Assembly: GCA_902616595.1 (NCBI GenBank)
Contig: CACMTJ010000008.1
Coordinates: forward strand, 1 to 50,424
Source of the DNA: an uncultured Prochlorococcus sp.
GTDB lineage: Bacteria; Cyanobacteriota; Cyanobacteriia; PCC-6307; Cyanobiaceae
Length of the DNA: 50,424 nt
Direction: 5' to 3'
Each line of letters begins with the position of its first letter. Position 1 is the stretch's first letter. The notes beneath the pieces were generated by a model. It worked only from the letters and a program-made list of their open reading frames with translations, did not search any database and was not told the DNA's origin. The position numbers were made by a program, and so were the translations under genes. This document shows positions 1-12,383 of the stretch, piece by piece.

Positions 1-749
<749 letters not shown>

Positions 750-755
750 AAGAAT

Positions 756-2327
756 ATGGAATTAACTCTATGGACATATGAAGGACCACCACATGTTGGT
801 GCGATGAGAATTGCCTCTTCAATGAAAGATATACATTATGTACTTCATGCACCTCAAGGAGATACATATGCAGATCTTCTTTTTACAATGATTGAGAGGA
901 GGGGGCAAAGGCCTCCAGTGACTTATACAACCTTCCAGGCTAGAGACCTCGGAGGCGATACAGCTGAATTAGTGAAGAAAAATATTAAGGAAGCTGTAGA
1001 ACGATTTAAACCAAAAACACTTTTAGTTGGAGAAAGTTGCACAGCGGAACTTATCCAAGACCAACCTGGAGCTCTTGCAAAAGGAATGGGGTTTGATATG
1101 CCAATTGTTAATCTCGAATTACCTGCTTATAGCAAGAAAGAAAATTGGGGGGCTTCAGAAACTTTTTATCAATTAATAAGAACTCTTTTAAAAGAGAAAG
1201 TAAGTTCTTCAGAAAAAATAAGTCCTCTAAGGTGGAAGGAATTAGGTCGCAGACCAAAAGTCAATATACTGGGTCCTTCATTACTAGGATTTAGATGCCG
1301 GGATGATGTTATTGAAATCCAACGTATACTCTCAGAACAAGGAATCGATACAAACGTTGTTGCTCCATTAGGTTCTAGTCCAGAAGATATTGAAAGATTA
1401 ACTGATGCTGAAATAAATATTTGTCTTTATCCAGAAATTGCGGAAGCATCATGCGAATGGCTTAAACGGAACTTTGGAATTGAATATACAAACACTATTC
1501 CAATTGGAATAAAAAATACAATTGAATTTATAAATGAAGTTCATAAGAAATTAGATCTTCCTTTGACGAATAAAAAAGAATTAGAAAATAAATCAAAACT
1601 TCCTTGGTACTCAAAATCAGTTGACTCAAATTATCTAACTGGCAAAAGAGTTTTTATTTTTGGTGATGGAACACATTCAATTGCAGCAGCCAAAATTGCC
1701 AAGGAAGAATTGGGTTTTGAAGTAGTGGGTCTTGGAACATACAGCAGGGAGATGGCAAGACAAGTAAGAGCTACTGCAAAAGATCTAAATGTAGAAGCTC
1801 TGATAACTAACAATTATCTAGAAGTGGAAGATGCCATGAAAAAAGCCGCCCCTGAACTAGTTTTAGGGACCCAAATGGAAAGGCATAGTGCAAAAAGACT
1901 CGGCATTCCATGCTCAGTAATTAGTACTCCAATGCATGTTCAAGATGTTCCTGCGAGATATAGCCCTCAAATGGGATGGGAAGGAGCAAATGTGATTTTT
2001 GATGACTGGGTACATCCCCTAATGATGGGCTTGGAAGAGCATCTTATTGATATGTTCAAACATGACTTTGAGTTTGTTGATGGTCATCAAAGCCATTTAG
2101 GACATACAGCGACAAACACAAAGGATATTTTAAATTCTGACGAAAAAAAAGAAAAAGATAGTAAAGAAGGAATTATCTGGACTGAATCTGGTAAAGCTGA
2201 ATTAACAAAAGTTCCATTTTTTGTAAGAGGTAAAGTTAAAACAAATACTGAAAAATACGCAATCTTGAGAGGAATTCCAGAGATAAGCGATGAAACTCTT
2301 TACGATGCCAAAGCATATTTCAGTTAA
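756..2327 (+). CDS. chlB: Light-independent protochlorophyllide reductase subunit B
   Basis: This 523-residue protein matches the usual length of ChlB, the partner of ChlN in the DPOR NB component. Asp36 (in [12 protein letters not shown]) is the residue that serves as the unusual fourth ligand of the NB [4Fe-4S] cluster in characterised BchB. A conserved Cys lies in VGESCTAEL. The C-terminal 50 or so residues, beginning near [12 protein letters not shown], form the small tail domain that ChlB has beyond the nitrogenase-like core and that contributes to the substrate pocket. The ATG lies 6 bp after chlN; chlL follows 189 bp downstream on the same strand. DPOR is oxygen-sensitive, so its retention beside the light-dependent enzyme is physiologically notable. 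Confidence 0.97.
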   Translation: MELTLWTYEGPPHVGAMRIASSMKDIHYVLHAPQGDTYADLLFTMIERRGQRPPVTYTTFQARDLGGDTAELVKKNIKEAVERFKPKTLLVGESCTAELIQDQPGALAKGMGFDMPIVNLELPAYSKKENWGASETFYQLIRTLLKEKVSSSEKISPLRWKELGRRPKVNILGPSLLGFRCRDDVIEIQRILSEQGIDTNVVAPLGSSPEDIERLTDAEINICLYPEIAEASCEWLKRNFGIEYTNTIPIGIKNTIEFINEVHKKLDLPLTNKKELENKSKLPWYSKSVDSNYLTGKRVFIFGDGTHSIAAAKIAKEELGFEVVGLGTYSREMARQVRATAKDLNVEALITNNYLEVEDAMKKAAPELVLGTQMERHSAKRLGIPCSVISTPMHVQDVPARYSPQMGWEGANVIFDDWVHPLMMGLEEHLIDMFKHDFEFVDGHQSHLGHTATNTKDILNSDEKKEKDSKEGIIWTESGKAELTKVPFFVRGKVKTNTEKYAILRGIPEISDETLYDAKAYFS

Positions 2328-2447
2328 TCTTTACAAATAAAGTATAATTAAGTCATGAGTATTTTCACCCATAAGATAATAGATTTAATCCTTAAAATTC
2401 AGTTATAAGAACATTTTTCCCGCTTTTAATACAATTAAATACATATT

Positions 2448-2493
2448 TGTTTATAAACATATTGCATGTGTATTTGCGCTGCAAGAATATAAA
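2448..2493 (+). promoter_or_regulatory. Possible operator and -10 element upstream of chlL
   Basis: The 189-bp gap between chlB and chlL holds a perfect 12-bp palindrome, TGTTTATAAACA, at 2448-2459. A -10-like TATAAA lies at 2488-2493, about 24 bp before the chlL ATG. TTGCAT at 2462-2467 could be a -35 but its 20-bp spacing is too long for a good sigma-70 promoter. This suggests that chlL has its own promoter, but the elements are weak and common in AT-rich DNA. Confidence 0.25.
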
Positions 2494-2516
2494 TAATAAT
2501 GTGTTTTAAGCTTTAA

Positions 2517-4405
<1,889 letters not shown>

Positions 4406-4459
4406 TAGCTAAAAAGTTAATTGAAAAATGAAAAGTAGAATGATTCAAGATCATCCGTA

Positions 4460-4807
4460 TCAACGCCATATTACTCTGATAATGTCCCTAGAAATTATTT
4501 GATCCTGATCCTTCATAAATCTTTGCTCACCTTCAGAAGAGAATAATTCATCAAACTTATGTGTTAAAACATTAAATCTATATTTTTCATATAAAAATGA
4601 GTCTTCAATTTCCCTTAATCTGGTAAACCTTACTTTAGAACTATATCCAAGCTTAATCAGGCTTATTATTGCTAAAAGGGAAAAGCTAATTTTTATAATT
4701 AAAAAAATCAATAATACAAAATTATCCTGTTGGTGTTGTCTTTTTATAAATACAGACCCTAGATATTTTTTGTGGAAAATACTATTTTTATAAAAAGATT
4801 TTGACAA
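4460..4807 (-). CDS. Small predicted membrane protein, function unknown
   Basis: I do not recognise this 115-residue protein. It has a basic N-terminal stretch and one clear hydrophobic segment at about residues 30-54 (VLLIFLIIKISFSLLAIISL), followed by a charged soluble tail rich in Arg, Glu and Asp. That predicts a single-span protein with a roughly 60-residue soluble domain. The only available start is TTG at 4807; no internal ATG occurs before the hydrophobic segment. It lies between por and psaM on the same strand, so a role in the thylakoid membrane is possible, but this is only an inference from context. Confidence 0.6.
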   Translation of the reverse strand: MSKSFYKNSIFHKKYLGSVFIKRQHQQDNFVLLIFLIIKISFSLLAIISLIKLGYSSKVRFTRLREIEDSFLYEKYRFNVLTHKFDELFSSEGEQRFMKDQDQIISRDIIRVIWR

Positions 4808-4892
4808 ATTAAGTCCTTGATATTTTTACTGAATAAACCAATTCAGTCTTTCTTTATTATTACCTTATAAACTTTAAATTTTCTAATTAAAT

Positions 4893-4997
4893 TTAGTTTC
4901 TACCTAAACTAATTCCCAGTCTTAATGCTAAAACTCCTGCATGCATAACAACTATAAGGCTTAATGCAATAAGGTTTATTGTTTGAGTTGGCTCCAT
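4893..4997 (-). CDS. psaM: Photosystem I reaction centre subunit XII (PsaM)
   Basis: A 34-residue reading frame runs from ATG at 4997 to TAA at 4893 on the minus strand. It begins [20 protein letters not shown] and ends RLGISLGRN, which is the PsaM pattern: a short polar N terminus, one transmembrane helix, and an Arg-rich stromal-side end. PsaM is a small peripheral subunit that helps stabilise the photosystem I trimer. It is the main content of the 326-bp stretch between 4808 and 5133. The remaining part of that stretch is AT-rich; upstream of psaM there is a TTACGTAA palindrome near 5065, but I see no convincing promoter. Confidence 0.92.
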   Translation of the reverse strand: MEPTQTINLIALSLIVVMHAGVLALRLGISLGRN

Positions 4998-5133
4998 GGT
5001 AAAAAATTCTTTTCTATATTCTCCACCGAAAAGAGAAGATTTGAAACAGTATTACAAAATGATGTTACGTAATTAACAAATTGAAAGAAAAAATTTATTG
5101 AAAATTATCATAAATTAACCTACAAAATTAATT

Positions 5134-5826
5134 TTGGGAATTGAAAATCAGGCTTTAATTTTTTCAACAAATAATTTATCTGGATTTGATCAAATGGCTT
5201 TAGATTTAAATTCTTTAGATCAGACAATATCGAATCCTGAAATAATTCTCACATTGAGGTTCTACTATTGGACTGGGGATTGGCTCTCAATTGGATATCA
5301 CCAAAAGGAAATTCCTCTTCATTGGAAAAATTTATTATCAAATGGGGAAATTAATATTGTTAGACGTCCCTCTGGAGGGGGTGCTGTTCTGCATTCAGGA
5401 GGCATAACATATGCATTAACATTTAAAAAAACCTACTATAAAGTTTTAAGTTATGAAATGGTTAATAATTGGTTAATTAAAAGTTTTAGAGAATTAGGTC
5501 TAAACTTACAATATGGTAATTTACGAAAATCAAGCATTAAAACAAATTGTTTTGGGACTTCATTAATTTCCGATTTAGTTGATCAGGATGGGTTTAAGAG
5601 AATAGGTAGTGCTCAATTTCGTAAAAAAGGTGCATTCCTTCAACATGGAGAAATTCAAACAAATCCTTCAAGAGATTTGTGGTTCAAATTATTCAAAGAA
5701 GAAGCTCCACCAAAAGTAAATTTAAAACTAACAAATGATGAAATAGTTCAACATTTGAGTAATTCATTCCTGAAAAATAAATCAAACATAAATTTCAAAA
5801 ATATTGCCATAGATAATAAAAAATAG
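5134..5826 (+). CDS. Lipoate/biotin-protein ligase family protein
   Basis: The 230-residue protein matches the lipoate-protein ligase A / BPL-like fold. The nucleotide-binding motif appears as RRPSGGGAVLHSGG near residue 75. A Lys precedes IGSAQFRKKG, aligning with the catalytic lysine of LplA (KVAGSA type), followed by the characteristic FLQHGEI. The family attaches lipoate (or octanoate) to carrier proteins such as the pyruvate dehydrogenase E2 subunit or glycine cleavage H protein. It is shorter than E. coli LplA (about 337 residues) and lacks that enzyme's C-terminal accessory domain. The start is TTG at 5134; ATG at 5194 is an alternative but would remove part of the conserved N terminus. 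Confidence 0.8.
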   Translation: MGIENQALIFSTNNLSGFDQMALDLNSLDQTISNPEIILTLRFYYWTGDWLSIGYHQKEIPLHWKNLLSNGEINIVRRPSGGGAVLHSGGITYALTFKKTYYKVLSYEMVNNWLIKSFRELGLNLQYGNLRKSSIKTNCFGTSLISDLVDQDGFKRIGSAQFRKKGAFLQHGEIQTNPSRDLWFKLFKEEAPPKVNLKLTNDEIVQHLSNSFLKNKSNINFKNIAIDNKK

Positions 5827-5847
5827 AAAATTTATTGACAAGAATTA

Positions 5848-7071
5848 TTAAAGATCTCCGTTCTGCTTCATTGAATTAATTATCCTTGGCAATTCAATTC
5901 CTAAGGGATAATGATTTTTAAAGTTTAATTTGTTAACAATATCTGTAGGCAAATTAAAGCCTAATTTATTCAATACAAAGTTTCCAATTTTTGACCTATC
6001 AATTATCCCCAAAGGGATATCTGCAGCATTGAAAACCAATAAAAAACCTTCATTTGTTTCTTCAAGTCTTTCAATAGTTCTCCATAATTTATAGTTATAA
6101 GATACACTTTCAAAACTATCGATTGGTTTCTTAAAATCTCCAACAAAGTTTCTTTCCCATTTTTTTAAAGACACAGTTTTTAAAATATCCTCATCAACAA
6201 AACCGGTCCACCTACCATTATTCGTAACAAAAAAATATTTATCCGATGCATCCTTCTTATTTTTTATTAATTTATTAAATTCTGAGAAATTTGAATCGTA
6301 TTCAATTTTCCTCAAAGGCTTTAGTTTAATATCAGAAACTTTACTAAATTTAAGTATGTTCTCAATTTCAAAAAATTTACTTTCAGATTTTGAAGAATTA
6401 ACTCCAAACAAGCCCAAAAAAGAAAGAATAAAACCAAAGTAAAAGTTAAATCTAAATAAACAAACTATCCCAAAAAATAAAACAAAAAAAGATAATAATA
6501 AATTTACTTTATTGAGGAAATTCCTTCCTTTATTTTTACTCCCTGAGAAATGCCAAATAATACTTTTTAATAAATTTCCTCCATCTAAAGAACCAATTGG
6601 AATCAAATATAAGAAGCCTAAGAATAAATTTAATATACCTACTCTTGAAATTACATTAACTGCTATTTGTTCTTGAGATAAAATGTTATTACTAATTAAA
6701 AGTAGGATAGATGCTGTCGCAAAACATGAAAGAGGTCTAACAATTGCAATTTTTATATTGCCTAAAGCAGTTTGACAATACTTATCTATTTGTAAAATTG
6801 CTCCTAAAAAATAAAAAGTAATTTTTTTTATTTTTACACCCTGATTTAGGGAAACAAAAGTATGAAAAACCTCATGAAAAATTATTGAAGATAATAAAAA
6901 AAAAGAAGTTAAAAACCCTATAAACCAAGCTTCTTTATTATTGTAGAAATCGCCAGAAGATAAATTGACCTGATTACTTATACTCCATGAGAATAAAAAA
7001 AGAATAAAAAACCAATAGGGATGAACTTTAAAGGGAATTCCCCATATTTTAAAAATTTGCCAACTTCTCAA
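5848..7071 (-). CDS. M50 site-2-type intramembrane zinc metalloprotease with CBS-like tail
   Basis: This 407-residue membrane protein has the zinc motif HEVFH near residue 66 inside a hydrophobic segment and a second motif GSLDGGNL near residue 160, whose Asp is the third zinc ligand. Several hydrophobic helices fill the first 225 residues. The C-terminal 180 residues resemble a degenerate CBS-domain pair (FFVTNNGRWTGFVDED and GFLLVFNAADIPLGIIDRSK), the arrangement of group III M50 proteases. Such enzymes cleave transmembrane segments of membrane-tethered regulators; the substrate cannot be read from the sequence. The start is TTG at 7071. It is divergent from trpF with a 40-bp gap. Confidence 0.85.
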   Translation of the reverse strand: MRSWQIFKIWGIPFKVHPYWFFILFLFSWSISNQVNLSSGDFYNNKEAWFIGFLTSFFLLSSIIFHEVFHTFVSLNQGVKIKKITFYFLGAILQIDKYCQTALGNIKIAIVRPLSCFATASILLLISNNILSQEQIAVNVISRVGILNLFLGFLYLIPIGSLDGGNLLKSIIWHFSGSKNKGRNFLNKVNLLLSFFVLFFGIVCLFRFNFYFGFILSFLGLFGVNSSKSESKFFEIENILKFSKVSDIKLKPLRKIEYDSNFSEFNKLIKNKKDASDKYFFVTNNGRWTGFVDEDILKTVSLKKWERNFVGDFKKPIDSFESVSYNYKLWRTIERLEETNEGFLLVFNAADIPLGIIDRSKIGNFVLNKLGFNLPTDIVNKLNFKNHYPLGIELPRIINSMKQNGDL

Positions 7072-7111
7072 AAATAATCTCCGCTATATTTAGCAATAAT
7101 ATTAATCTTAC

Positions 7112-7783
7112 ATGCAGGATAATGATATGCCCAAGACTAATCCTTTAGTTAAAATTTGTGGACTAACTTCTGAAGAGCAAGCTCTTCAAGTCGCTAAATT
7201 AGGAGCAAATGCTATTGGCATTATTTCGGTTGAAGAGTCTCCAAGGTATGTATCAGCTGAAATTAAGAAGAAAATATTTAAAACCCTAGAAAATTTTTAT
7301 CCAAAAATCGATAGAGTAACTGTTGTGCAAAATTGTCCTATAGATTTAATTATCAAAAACTTCTTAGGCAACCCAAGTGAAACTATCATTCAATTACATG
7401 GAGATGAAGATATTGATTATTGCAAAAAAATAAGGGAAAAAATTCCCCATATTGGCCTATGGAAGGCTTTCAGAATAAAAACAGAAAAGGACCTCGATAA
7501 AATAAAACCTTTTGAGAATTTTGTAGATGCGATACTACTTGATTCGTGGAATAAAGAAACTTATGGAGGTTCAGGGAAAAAAATTAATTCTATTTATTTA
7601 AAGAATTTGCAATTTAGCAAACCATGGTGGTTAGCAGGTGGAATATCAATTGAATGGATTGATGAAATCCTCACAGACTTCAAACCAGATGGACTAGATA
7701 TTTCAAGTAGTATTGAAATATCTCCAGGTTTAAAAGATATAAAAAAAACAGAGGATCTTTTTAAGTTGTTAAAAAGAATTTAG
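7112..7783 (+). CDS. trpF: Phosphoribosylanthranilate isomerase
   Basis: TrpF converts N-(5-phosphoribosyl)anthranilate to the carboxyphenylamino-deoxyribulose phosphate in tryptophan synthesis. The 223-residue protein is a single (beta/alpha)8 barrel with VKICGLTSEEQA near residue 13, whose Cys is the catalytic base, and LLDSWNKETYGGSGK near residue 146, whose Asp is the acid. WWLAGGISIEWI and GLDISSSIEISPGLKD complete the phosphate-binding end. ATG 7112 is used here; ATG 7127 would remove only five residues. The stop overlaps the stop of convergent folE by two bases. Confidence 0.93.
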   Translation: MQDNDMPKTNPLVKICGLTSEEQALQVAKLGANAIGIISVEESPRYVSAEIKKKIFKTLENFYPKIDRVTVVQNCPIDLIIKNFLGNPSETIIQLHGDEDIDYCKKIREKIPHIGLWKAFRIKTEKDLDKIKPFENFVDAILLDSWNKETYGGSGKKINSIYLKNLQFSKPWWLAGGISIEWIDEILTDFKPDGLDISSSIEISPGLKDIKKTEDLFKLLKRI

Positions 7784-8520
7784 TAATTATTAGAAGCTGA
7801 CTGCTGTTTTACAAGTTCAAAAAATTCTTGTTTTAAACTTAAATCGTGTCTAAAATCGCCTCTCACAACAGAATTAATCATGCTTGTATTTGGTTCTTTG
7901 ACTCCCCTCCACTTCATGCAATAATGTTGGGCCTTTACAATAATGCCTAAACCTTTAGGTTCGCACAGTTTTTCAATTTCATCTGCAAGGATCATTACAG
8001 CTTCTTCCTGAATATGAGGTCTTGAGAAAACCCAATCAGCAACTCTCGCAAATTTAGAAAGACCTATTACTTTATTTCCAGGTTTAATACCAATCCAACA
8101 CTCTCCTAGAATTGGAACTAAGTGATGTGAGCATGCAGATCTGACAGAAATTGGGCCAACTGTATAAATTTCATCAAGATTTTTGTCATTAGGGAAACTT
8201 GTAACTTTAGGTTGTTCATGATATCTGCCTTTAAAAACTTCATTTAAATACATTTTTGAAACTCTTTCAGCAGTTTCTAGAGTATTATGATCATTTTCAA
8301 TATCTATTACTAGGGACTTTAGTAAGTCTTTAACTCTTGAGGCTACTTCTTTTTCTAAAATTTCTAATTCACCAGGATTTATAAAGTCAGAAATATTATC
8401 ATTAGCACTAAATCTTGTACCAGAATTCTTAATTCTGTCTCTTATAATTTCAGAAATTAGTTTGTTAGTAATCTGGTCGTCAAAGTTTCTAATATTATCG
8501 TTGGGTAATGTAGAGGTCAT
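7780..8520 (-). CDS. folE: GTP cyclohydrolase I
   Basis: FolE converts GTP to 7,8-dihydroneopterin triphosphate, the first step of tetrahydrofolate and pterin synthesis. The 246-residue protein has the zinc site in SACSHHLVPILGECW (Cys and His) and the third ligand Cys in QHYCMKWRGV. The segment IGLSKFARVADWVFSRPHIQE matches the active-site core of the family. The first 70 residues form the helical N-terminal region. A gene for pterin carbinolamine dehydratase (phhB) is also in this window, at 49495. The 153-bp gap upstream (8521-8673) shows no RNA gene. Confidence 0.95.
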   Translation of the reverse strand: MTSTLPNDNIRNFDDQITNKLISEIIRDRIKNSGTRFSANDNISDFINPGELEILEKEVASRVKDLLKSLVIDIENDHNTLETAERVSKMYLNEVFKGRYHEQPKVTSFPNDKNLDEIYTVGPISVRSACSHHLVPILGECWIGIKPGNKVIGLSKFARVADWVFSRPHIQEEAVMILADEIEKLCEPKGLGIIVKAQHYCMKWRGVKEPNTSMINSVVRGDFRHDLSLKQEFFELVKQQSASNNY

Positions 8521-8673
8521 AAAATTTTAAACAGAAAATTGTATGCAACTTAATTAACTGTATCTTCCAAAAGCTTAATTGCTTATATACTATATCACAT
8601 TCTCTTGTTCAATCGGGTTCAAAAAGCACTAAAAAAAGTCACTGTTTTAAGAAAAGGCAGATAAATAGAATGT

Positions 8674-9423
8674 TTAAAAGGCTCCTCCAGAGGGCATTAA
8701 AGTTAAGTCTTCAATTAGTTGTGATTCAGGTTGTTGAGCCATGTAGAGAATGGTATCTGATACTTCGCTTGAGGAGAGCATAGAGGTTCTATCAAAATCA
8801 GCATTGATAGATTCTGAGTCCCAAAGAGGAGTATTTACTGAACCTAAAGTTATTGTGCAGGCTCTAATTGAATTAGATCTCTCCTCTTCCCTCAAGCATT
8901 TAGTAAACATAGCTAGTGCAGACTTTGAGATGCAATATGCTCCCCATTGGGGGAATGCATGATAAGATGCATGGCTACTAACGTTAATGACTAATCCACC
9001 ATTTTTTCTCATTTTAGGAATTATTGAACTGCAAATTTGGAAAACACTTGTGAGGTTTATTTGCATAATTTGTTCCCATTGACCTAAATCCATTTCAACT
9101 AAGGGGCCATTAAATGCACAACCCGCATTATTTATCAATACTGAAGGGCACCCAAACTTCTCAATTGCTTCTCTAACACAATAGTCTATTTCTAGAGGAT
9201 TAGATAAATCACATTTGACTAGGTTAATTTTTGATTTAGTAGGCAACAGTTCGCTCTTTAGTTTCTCCATTAAATCCATATTCCTAGAGAGTAAAATTAA
9301 ATCCCAGCCAGCATTAGCAAAAGTAATTGCAGTAGATCTGCCAATACCTTTAGTAGCACCCGTTATAAAAGCTAGTTTCAATTTATTCGGTTTTTGGGGG
9401 GATTTCACTATAAATCTCTTCAA
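8674..9423 (-). CDS. Short-chain dehydrogenase/reductase, NAD(P)-dependent
   Basis: This 249-residue classical SDR has the cofactor motif [10 protein letters not shown] near residue 20, NNAG near residue 98, and the catalytic Ser...Tyr-x3-Lys in [13 protein letters not shown] and AYCISK. FabG-like 3-oxoacyl reductases share this design but the substrate is not determined by the motifs. The first start, TTG 9423, overlaps the 3' end of accA by 41 bp; GTG at 9408 would shorten the protein by five residues and the overlap by 15 bp. It lies at the end of a same-strand series ado, aar, accA, so a role in fatty-acid or aldehyde metabolism is a reasonable inference. Confidence 0.85.
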   Translation of the reverse strand: MKRFIVKSPQKPNKLKLAFITGATKGIGRSTAITFANAGWDLILLSRNMDLMEKLKSELLPTKSKINLVKCDLSNPLEIDYCVREAIEKFGCPSVLINNAGCAFNGPLVEMDLGQWEQIMQINLTSVFQICSSIIPKMRKNGGLVINVSSHASYHAFPQWGAYCISKSALAMFTKCLREEERSNSIRACTITLGSVNTPLWDSESINADFDRTSMLSSSEVSDTILYMAQQPESQLIEDLTLMPSGGAF

Positions 9424-10390
9424 TATTATTTGCTTCGATAAATTTACCTAAAACCCTAAATTTTTTGTATCTTTCCTCAATTAATTCTTCTTCAGACATT
9501 TGCAGCAAAGCATTAAGGTGTTTCTCAATAGCCTCTTTGAGTGTATTGCCAGCATCTAAAGGAGCCCAATTATTACCTCCTGAAGGTTCTGGTAATACCT
9601 CATCAATTATCCCCAATTTAAGTAAATCTTTACCTGTAATTTTAAGTGCTGATGCAGCTTCTGGAGCTTTAGCAGCATCTCTCCACAAAATTGATGCGCA
9701 TGCTTCCGGACTAGCAACTGTGTAAACACTATGTTCAAACATTATTAACCTATCGGCGACACCTATTCCAAGTGCACCTCCTGAACCTCCTTCTCCAATA
9801 ACAGTAGCCACAATTGGAACTTTAAATCCAAACATCTCTCTAAGGTTTCTTGCAATCGCTTCCCCTTGGCCCTGTTCTTCAGCTTTTAAACCAGCATAAG
9901 CTCCTGGAGTATCAATAAATGTAAGAATTGGTAAAGAGAATCTATTTGCATGCTGCATTAATCTAAGCGCTTTTCTGTAACCTCCGGGTTTTGCCATCCC
10001 AAAGTTTCTTAATACATTTTCTTTTGTGTCCCTTCCTTTCTGATGCCCTAACATCAAGACTGGTCTATTATTTATCGAGCCTATCCCCCCAATTAGTGCC
10101 ATATCATCGCCACCATTCCTGTCTCCATGTAATTCGATCCAGTCATCACAAAACATTTGGACAAAGTCCAAAGTACTTGGTCTTTGAGGATGCCTAGCTA
10201 CTTGAATCTTTTGAGCAGGGGTGAGAGATTTAAATATTTCTTCTCTTCTCCTAGTAGCTAAGGTTTCAAGCTGTAGAAGCTGTTGACTAACATCTACCTC
10301 TGAATCTCGAGCTAATTCTTTAATTTGTTCTATCTGCTTCTCAAGTTCAACGAGAGGCTTTTCAAAGTCAAGGAGGTAACGTTTAGCCAT
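9383..10390 (-). CDS. accA: Acetyl-CoA carboxylase carboxyltransferase subunit alpha
   Basis: AccA with AccD transfers the carboxyl group from biotin carboxyl carrier protein to acetyl-CoA, giving malonyl-CoA for fatty-acid synthesis. The 335-residue protein starts with the helical segment [20 protein letters not shown] and carries the crotonase-fold core with [36 protein letters not shown] and [14 protein letters not shown], the last forming the oxyanion hole. Length is typical. The gene begins 3 bp after aar and its end overlaps the SDR gene, which points to a tightly packed transcription unit linking malonyl-CoA supply to acyl-ACP reduction. Confidence 0.97.
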   Translation of the reverse strand: MAKRYLLDFEKPLVELEKQIEQIKELARDSEVDVSQQLLQLETLATRRREEIFKSLTPAQKIQVARHPQRPSTLDFVQMFCDDWIELHGDRNGGDDMALIGGIGSINNRPVLMLGHQKGRDTKENVLRNFGMAKPGGYRKALRLMQHANRFSLPILTFIDTPGAYAGLKAEEQGQGEAIARNLREMFGFKVPIVATVIGEGGSGGALGIGVADRLIMFEHSVYTVASPEACASILWRDAAKAPEAASALKITGKDLLKLGIIDEVLPEPSGGNNWAPLDAGNTLKEAIEKHLNALLQMSEEELIEERYKKFRVLGKFIEANNIEEIYSEIPPKTE

Positions 10391-10393
10391 AAT

Positions 10394-11434
10394 TTATACA
10401 GTTAATACTTTAGGCTGCTTATCAAGTCCAATCGCAGAAAAACCATGCTTTAAAGAAGCTGCTCCAATAAATTCCATCTTTTCAAGGGAAATGTTGTTTC
10501 TCCCCCAACTAAAGTTTGTATGACACTTTTCAAATTCTAAAATCATGGCTTCTGCAAAGCAAGCAAACATCTCTCGCTGAGGGTTCTGCATTTCCGCAAG
10601 TTCCATCATATTCCAACCAATATCATTGAAAAACTCTACTATACCTCCTTTTAAAACATGAATATTTTCACCTTGAAATTTCTCATCAAGATTTTTGGGG
10701 TATCCACCATCAATCATTAAACATGGTTTTTTTAGGTTATCAGTATCAATTTCAATAGTTTTTGGCATACTTGCAACCCATACAACAATATCCGCTTGAG
10801 GCAACGCCTCATCTAAACTGGTTATGGTCCCACCATCTAATTCTTTTTGTAACAGTGCTAGTGGTTCTTGTTGTCTCGCTACCATAAGAAGTTCTGAAAT
10901 CCCTGTTTTATTGATAAGCCACCTACAAACAGCACTACCAATATCCCCGGTAGCACCAATTACAGCAACAGTTGCTTTTTTAAGGTCTATCCCTATGCGA
11001 GGGGCATTTATTTCTAGTTGCTTACAAATAACCCAAGCAGTATGAGTATTTCCAGTAGTAAACCTTTCCCACTCTAATGAAGTATTTCTAATTTGTTTAT
11101 GCTGTAGAAGATTAAAATTCTCGAATATAATAGAAGTGAATCCTCCTAAAGCAGTGATGTTAATCCCTTTTTTCTGAGCTAGTTCCATAGCATTGAGTAC
11201 TTTTCTTCTGGCGGTTTTAAACCTAGAAAGCATTTCAGGAACAAAGCACGAATCTATATAAGAACCTTCAATAGATATTCCAGTAGCACTCTTAACTTCT
11301 ACATTTTCAACAAGCTGAGGAGGAGCAGTACACCAAACATCCAAGTCGCCATCTGCAATATGATCAAAGCCTAGCATCGAAGCTTTTCTTTTTGCATCTT
11401 CAAAACTGGTTGAGTGGCCTATTAACCCAAACAT
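10394..11434 (-). CDS. aar: Long-chain acyl-[acyl-carrier-protein] reductase
   Basis: AAR reduces acyl-ACP with NADPH to a fatty aldehyde, the first step of the cyanobacterial alkane pathway. The 346-residue protein begins [15 protein letters not shown], has the Rossmann motif [11 protein letters not shown] near residue 158, and contains MFACFAEAM near residue 300, whose Cys corresponds to the catalytic thioester-forming Cys of the Synechococcus enzyme. It is encoded just downstream of its partner ado (109-bp gap) and upstream of accA (3-bp gap). This order is characteristic of alkane-producing cyanobacteria. Confidence 0.95.
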   Translation of the reverse strand: MFGLIGHSTSFEDAKRKASMLGFDHIADGDLDVWCTAPPQLVENVEVKSATGISIEGSYIDSCFVPEMLSRFKTARRKVLNAMELAQKKGINITALGGFTSIIFENFNLLQHKQIRNTSLEWERFTTGNTHTAWVICKQLEINAPRIGIDLKKATVAVIGATGDIGSAVCRWLINKTGISELLMVARQQEPLALLQKELDGGTITSLDEALPQADIVVWVASMPKTIEIDTDNLKKPCLMIDGGYPKNLDEKFQGENIHVLKGGIVEFFNDIGWNMMELAEMQNPQREMFACFAEAMILEFEKCHTNFSWGRNNISLEKMEFIGAASLKHGFSAIGLDKQPKVLTV

Positions 11435-11543
11435 TTAAAATTTATAAATGGTTTCTGTACGATGATATGAACAATAGCACAAAGGTAACTACTTAAAATG
11501 GGATTGATTAATTATTAAAATTCTTAATTAATTAGAAATGTAA

Positions 11544-12272
11544 TTAGACGATAGCTGCCATGGCCATTCTTGCAATTTCTCTATTATCTAGACCTATTTC
11601 CATCAATGTGTCTTGATAAGCAATCATAAATTCTTCCATTAATTCTTCTCTATCCATAGCTAAAACTGATGCATCATCTGCTACTTCATCTAACATTTTT
11701 TTAATTAAAGGAAGATTAACCTTATTAGCTTCCATTAATTCCTCTTTACAAGTAGATAGATTCTCTTTAAGCCACTCTTGACCATAATTTAAATGAAGAT
11801 ATTCATCTTTAACAACTCCCTCTGTTATTTTTTTTGCAAAAGGATCCGCAACTCTTATGTAGACGTTATAAGCAGAAATTGCAAATGCTTCAATTAAGAT
11901 AGCTTGTATTAAAAGGCATGTTGTTAAGTTCCCTTTTTCAAGAGCAACTTGAAAATTACCGTGTAATTTAGAAAAGAATTTTTTAGCAAATTCCATATCA
12001 GCAACTACACCTAAATTTCTTCCACATGCAGTAAAGCCTTTTTTATGCTTCATTTCCATTCTCGCCAATTTAGTTAACTCCTCTAGCTCATTTGGAATTA
12101 AAGTTGCTATTGAAATGTAATTATCATGAGCCTCTTGTTCTCCCTCTATAACAATTGCATTTATTCTGCTGTATGCATCCTTATAAGAATCTGTAGTGAA
12201 GTCTGGTAGATCTAAAGAAATCGGATTTGTAGATTCTTCAATAGTTTTTTTATTTGATTCTAGAGTTTGCAT
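11544..12272 (-). CDS. ado: Aldehyde deformylating oxygenase (alkane synthase)
   Basis: ADO converts the fatty aldehyde made by AAR to an alkane one carbon shorter plus formate, using oxygen and a di-iron centre. The ferritin-like ligands are visible: Glu in IEGEQEAHDNY, Glu and His in ARMEMKHKKG, Glu in LIEAFAISAYNVY, and Glu and His in VVKDEYLHLNYG. I chose ATG 12272, giving 242 residues from MQTLESNKKT, because Prochlorococcus enzymes that I recall begin this way. An upstream in-frame ATG at 12299 would add nine residues. The likely end product in Prochlorococcus is pentadecane, from knowledge of the family. Confidence 0.95.
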   Translation of the reverse strand: MQTLESNKKTIEESTNPISLDLPDFTTDSYKDAYSRINAIVIEGEQEAHDNYISIATLIPNELEELTKLARMEMKHKKGFTACGRNLGVVADMEFAKKFFSKLHGNFQVALEKGNLTTCLLIQAILIEAFAISAYNVYIRVADPFAKKITEGVVKDEYLHLNYGQEWLKENLSTCKEELMEANKVNLPLIKKMLDEVADDASVLAMDREELMEEFMIAYQDTLMEIGLDNREIARMAMAAIV

Positions 12273-12383
12273 GTCAGTAATCTTTAGCTCATTATGCATG
12301 AATATTACACGATTATAGAGAGTTTATTTAAATATCATGAAAATAGTTTCAATTGTTAAGTCACATTTTTTACTAAAACTTAT

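Noticed and set aside
2328..2516. Possible small RNA or gene between chlB and chlL
   Set aside because: The gap has no reading frame of note and only a short palindrome; no stem followed by a T-run is present.
8521..8673. tRNA-like GGGTTCAAA sequence between folE and the SDR gene
   Set aside because: The resemblance to a T-loop is limited to a few bases; no matching acceptor stem or cloverleaf can be formed.
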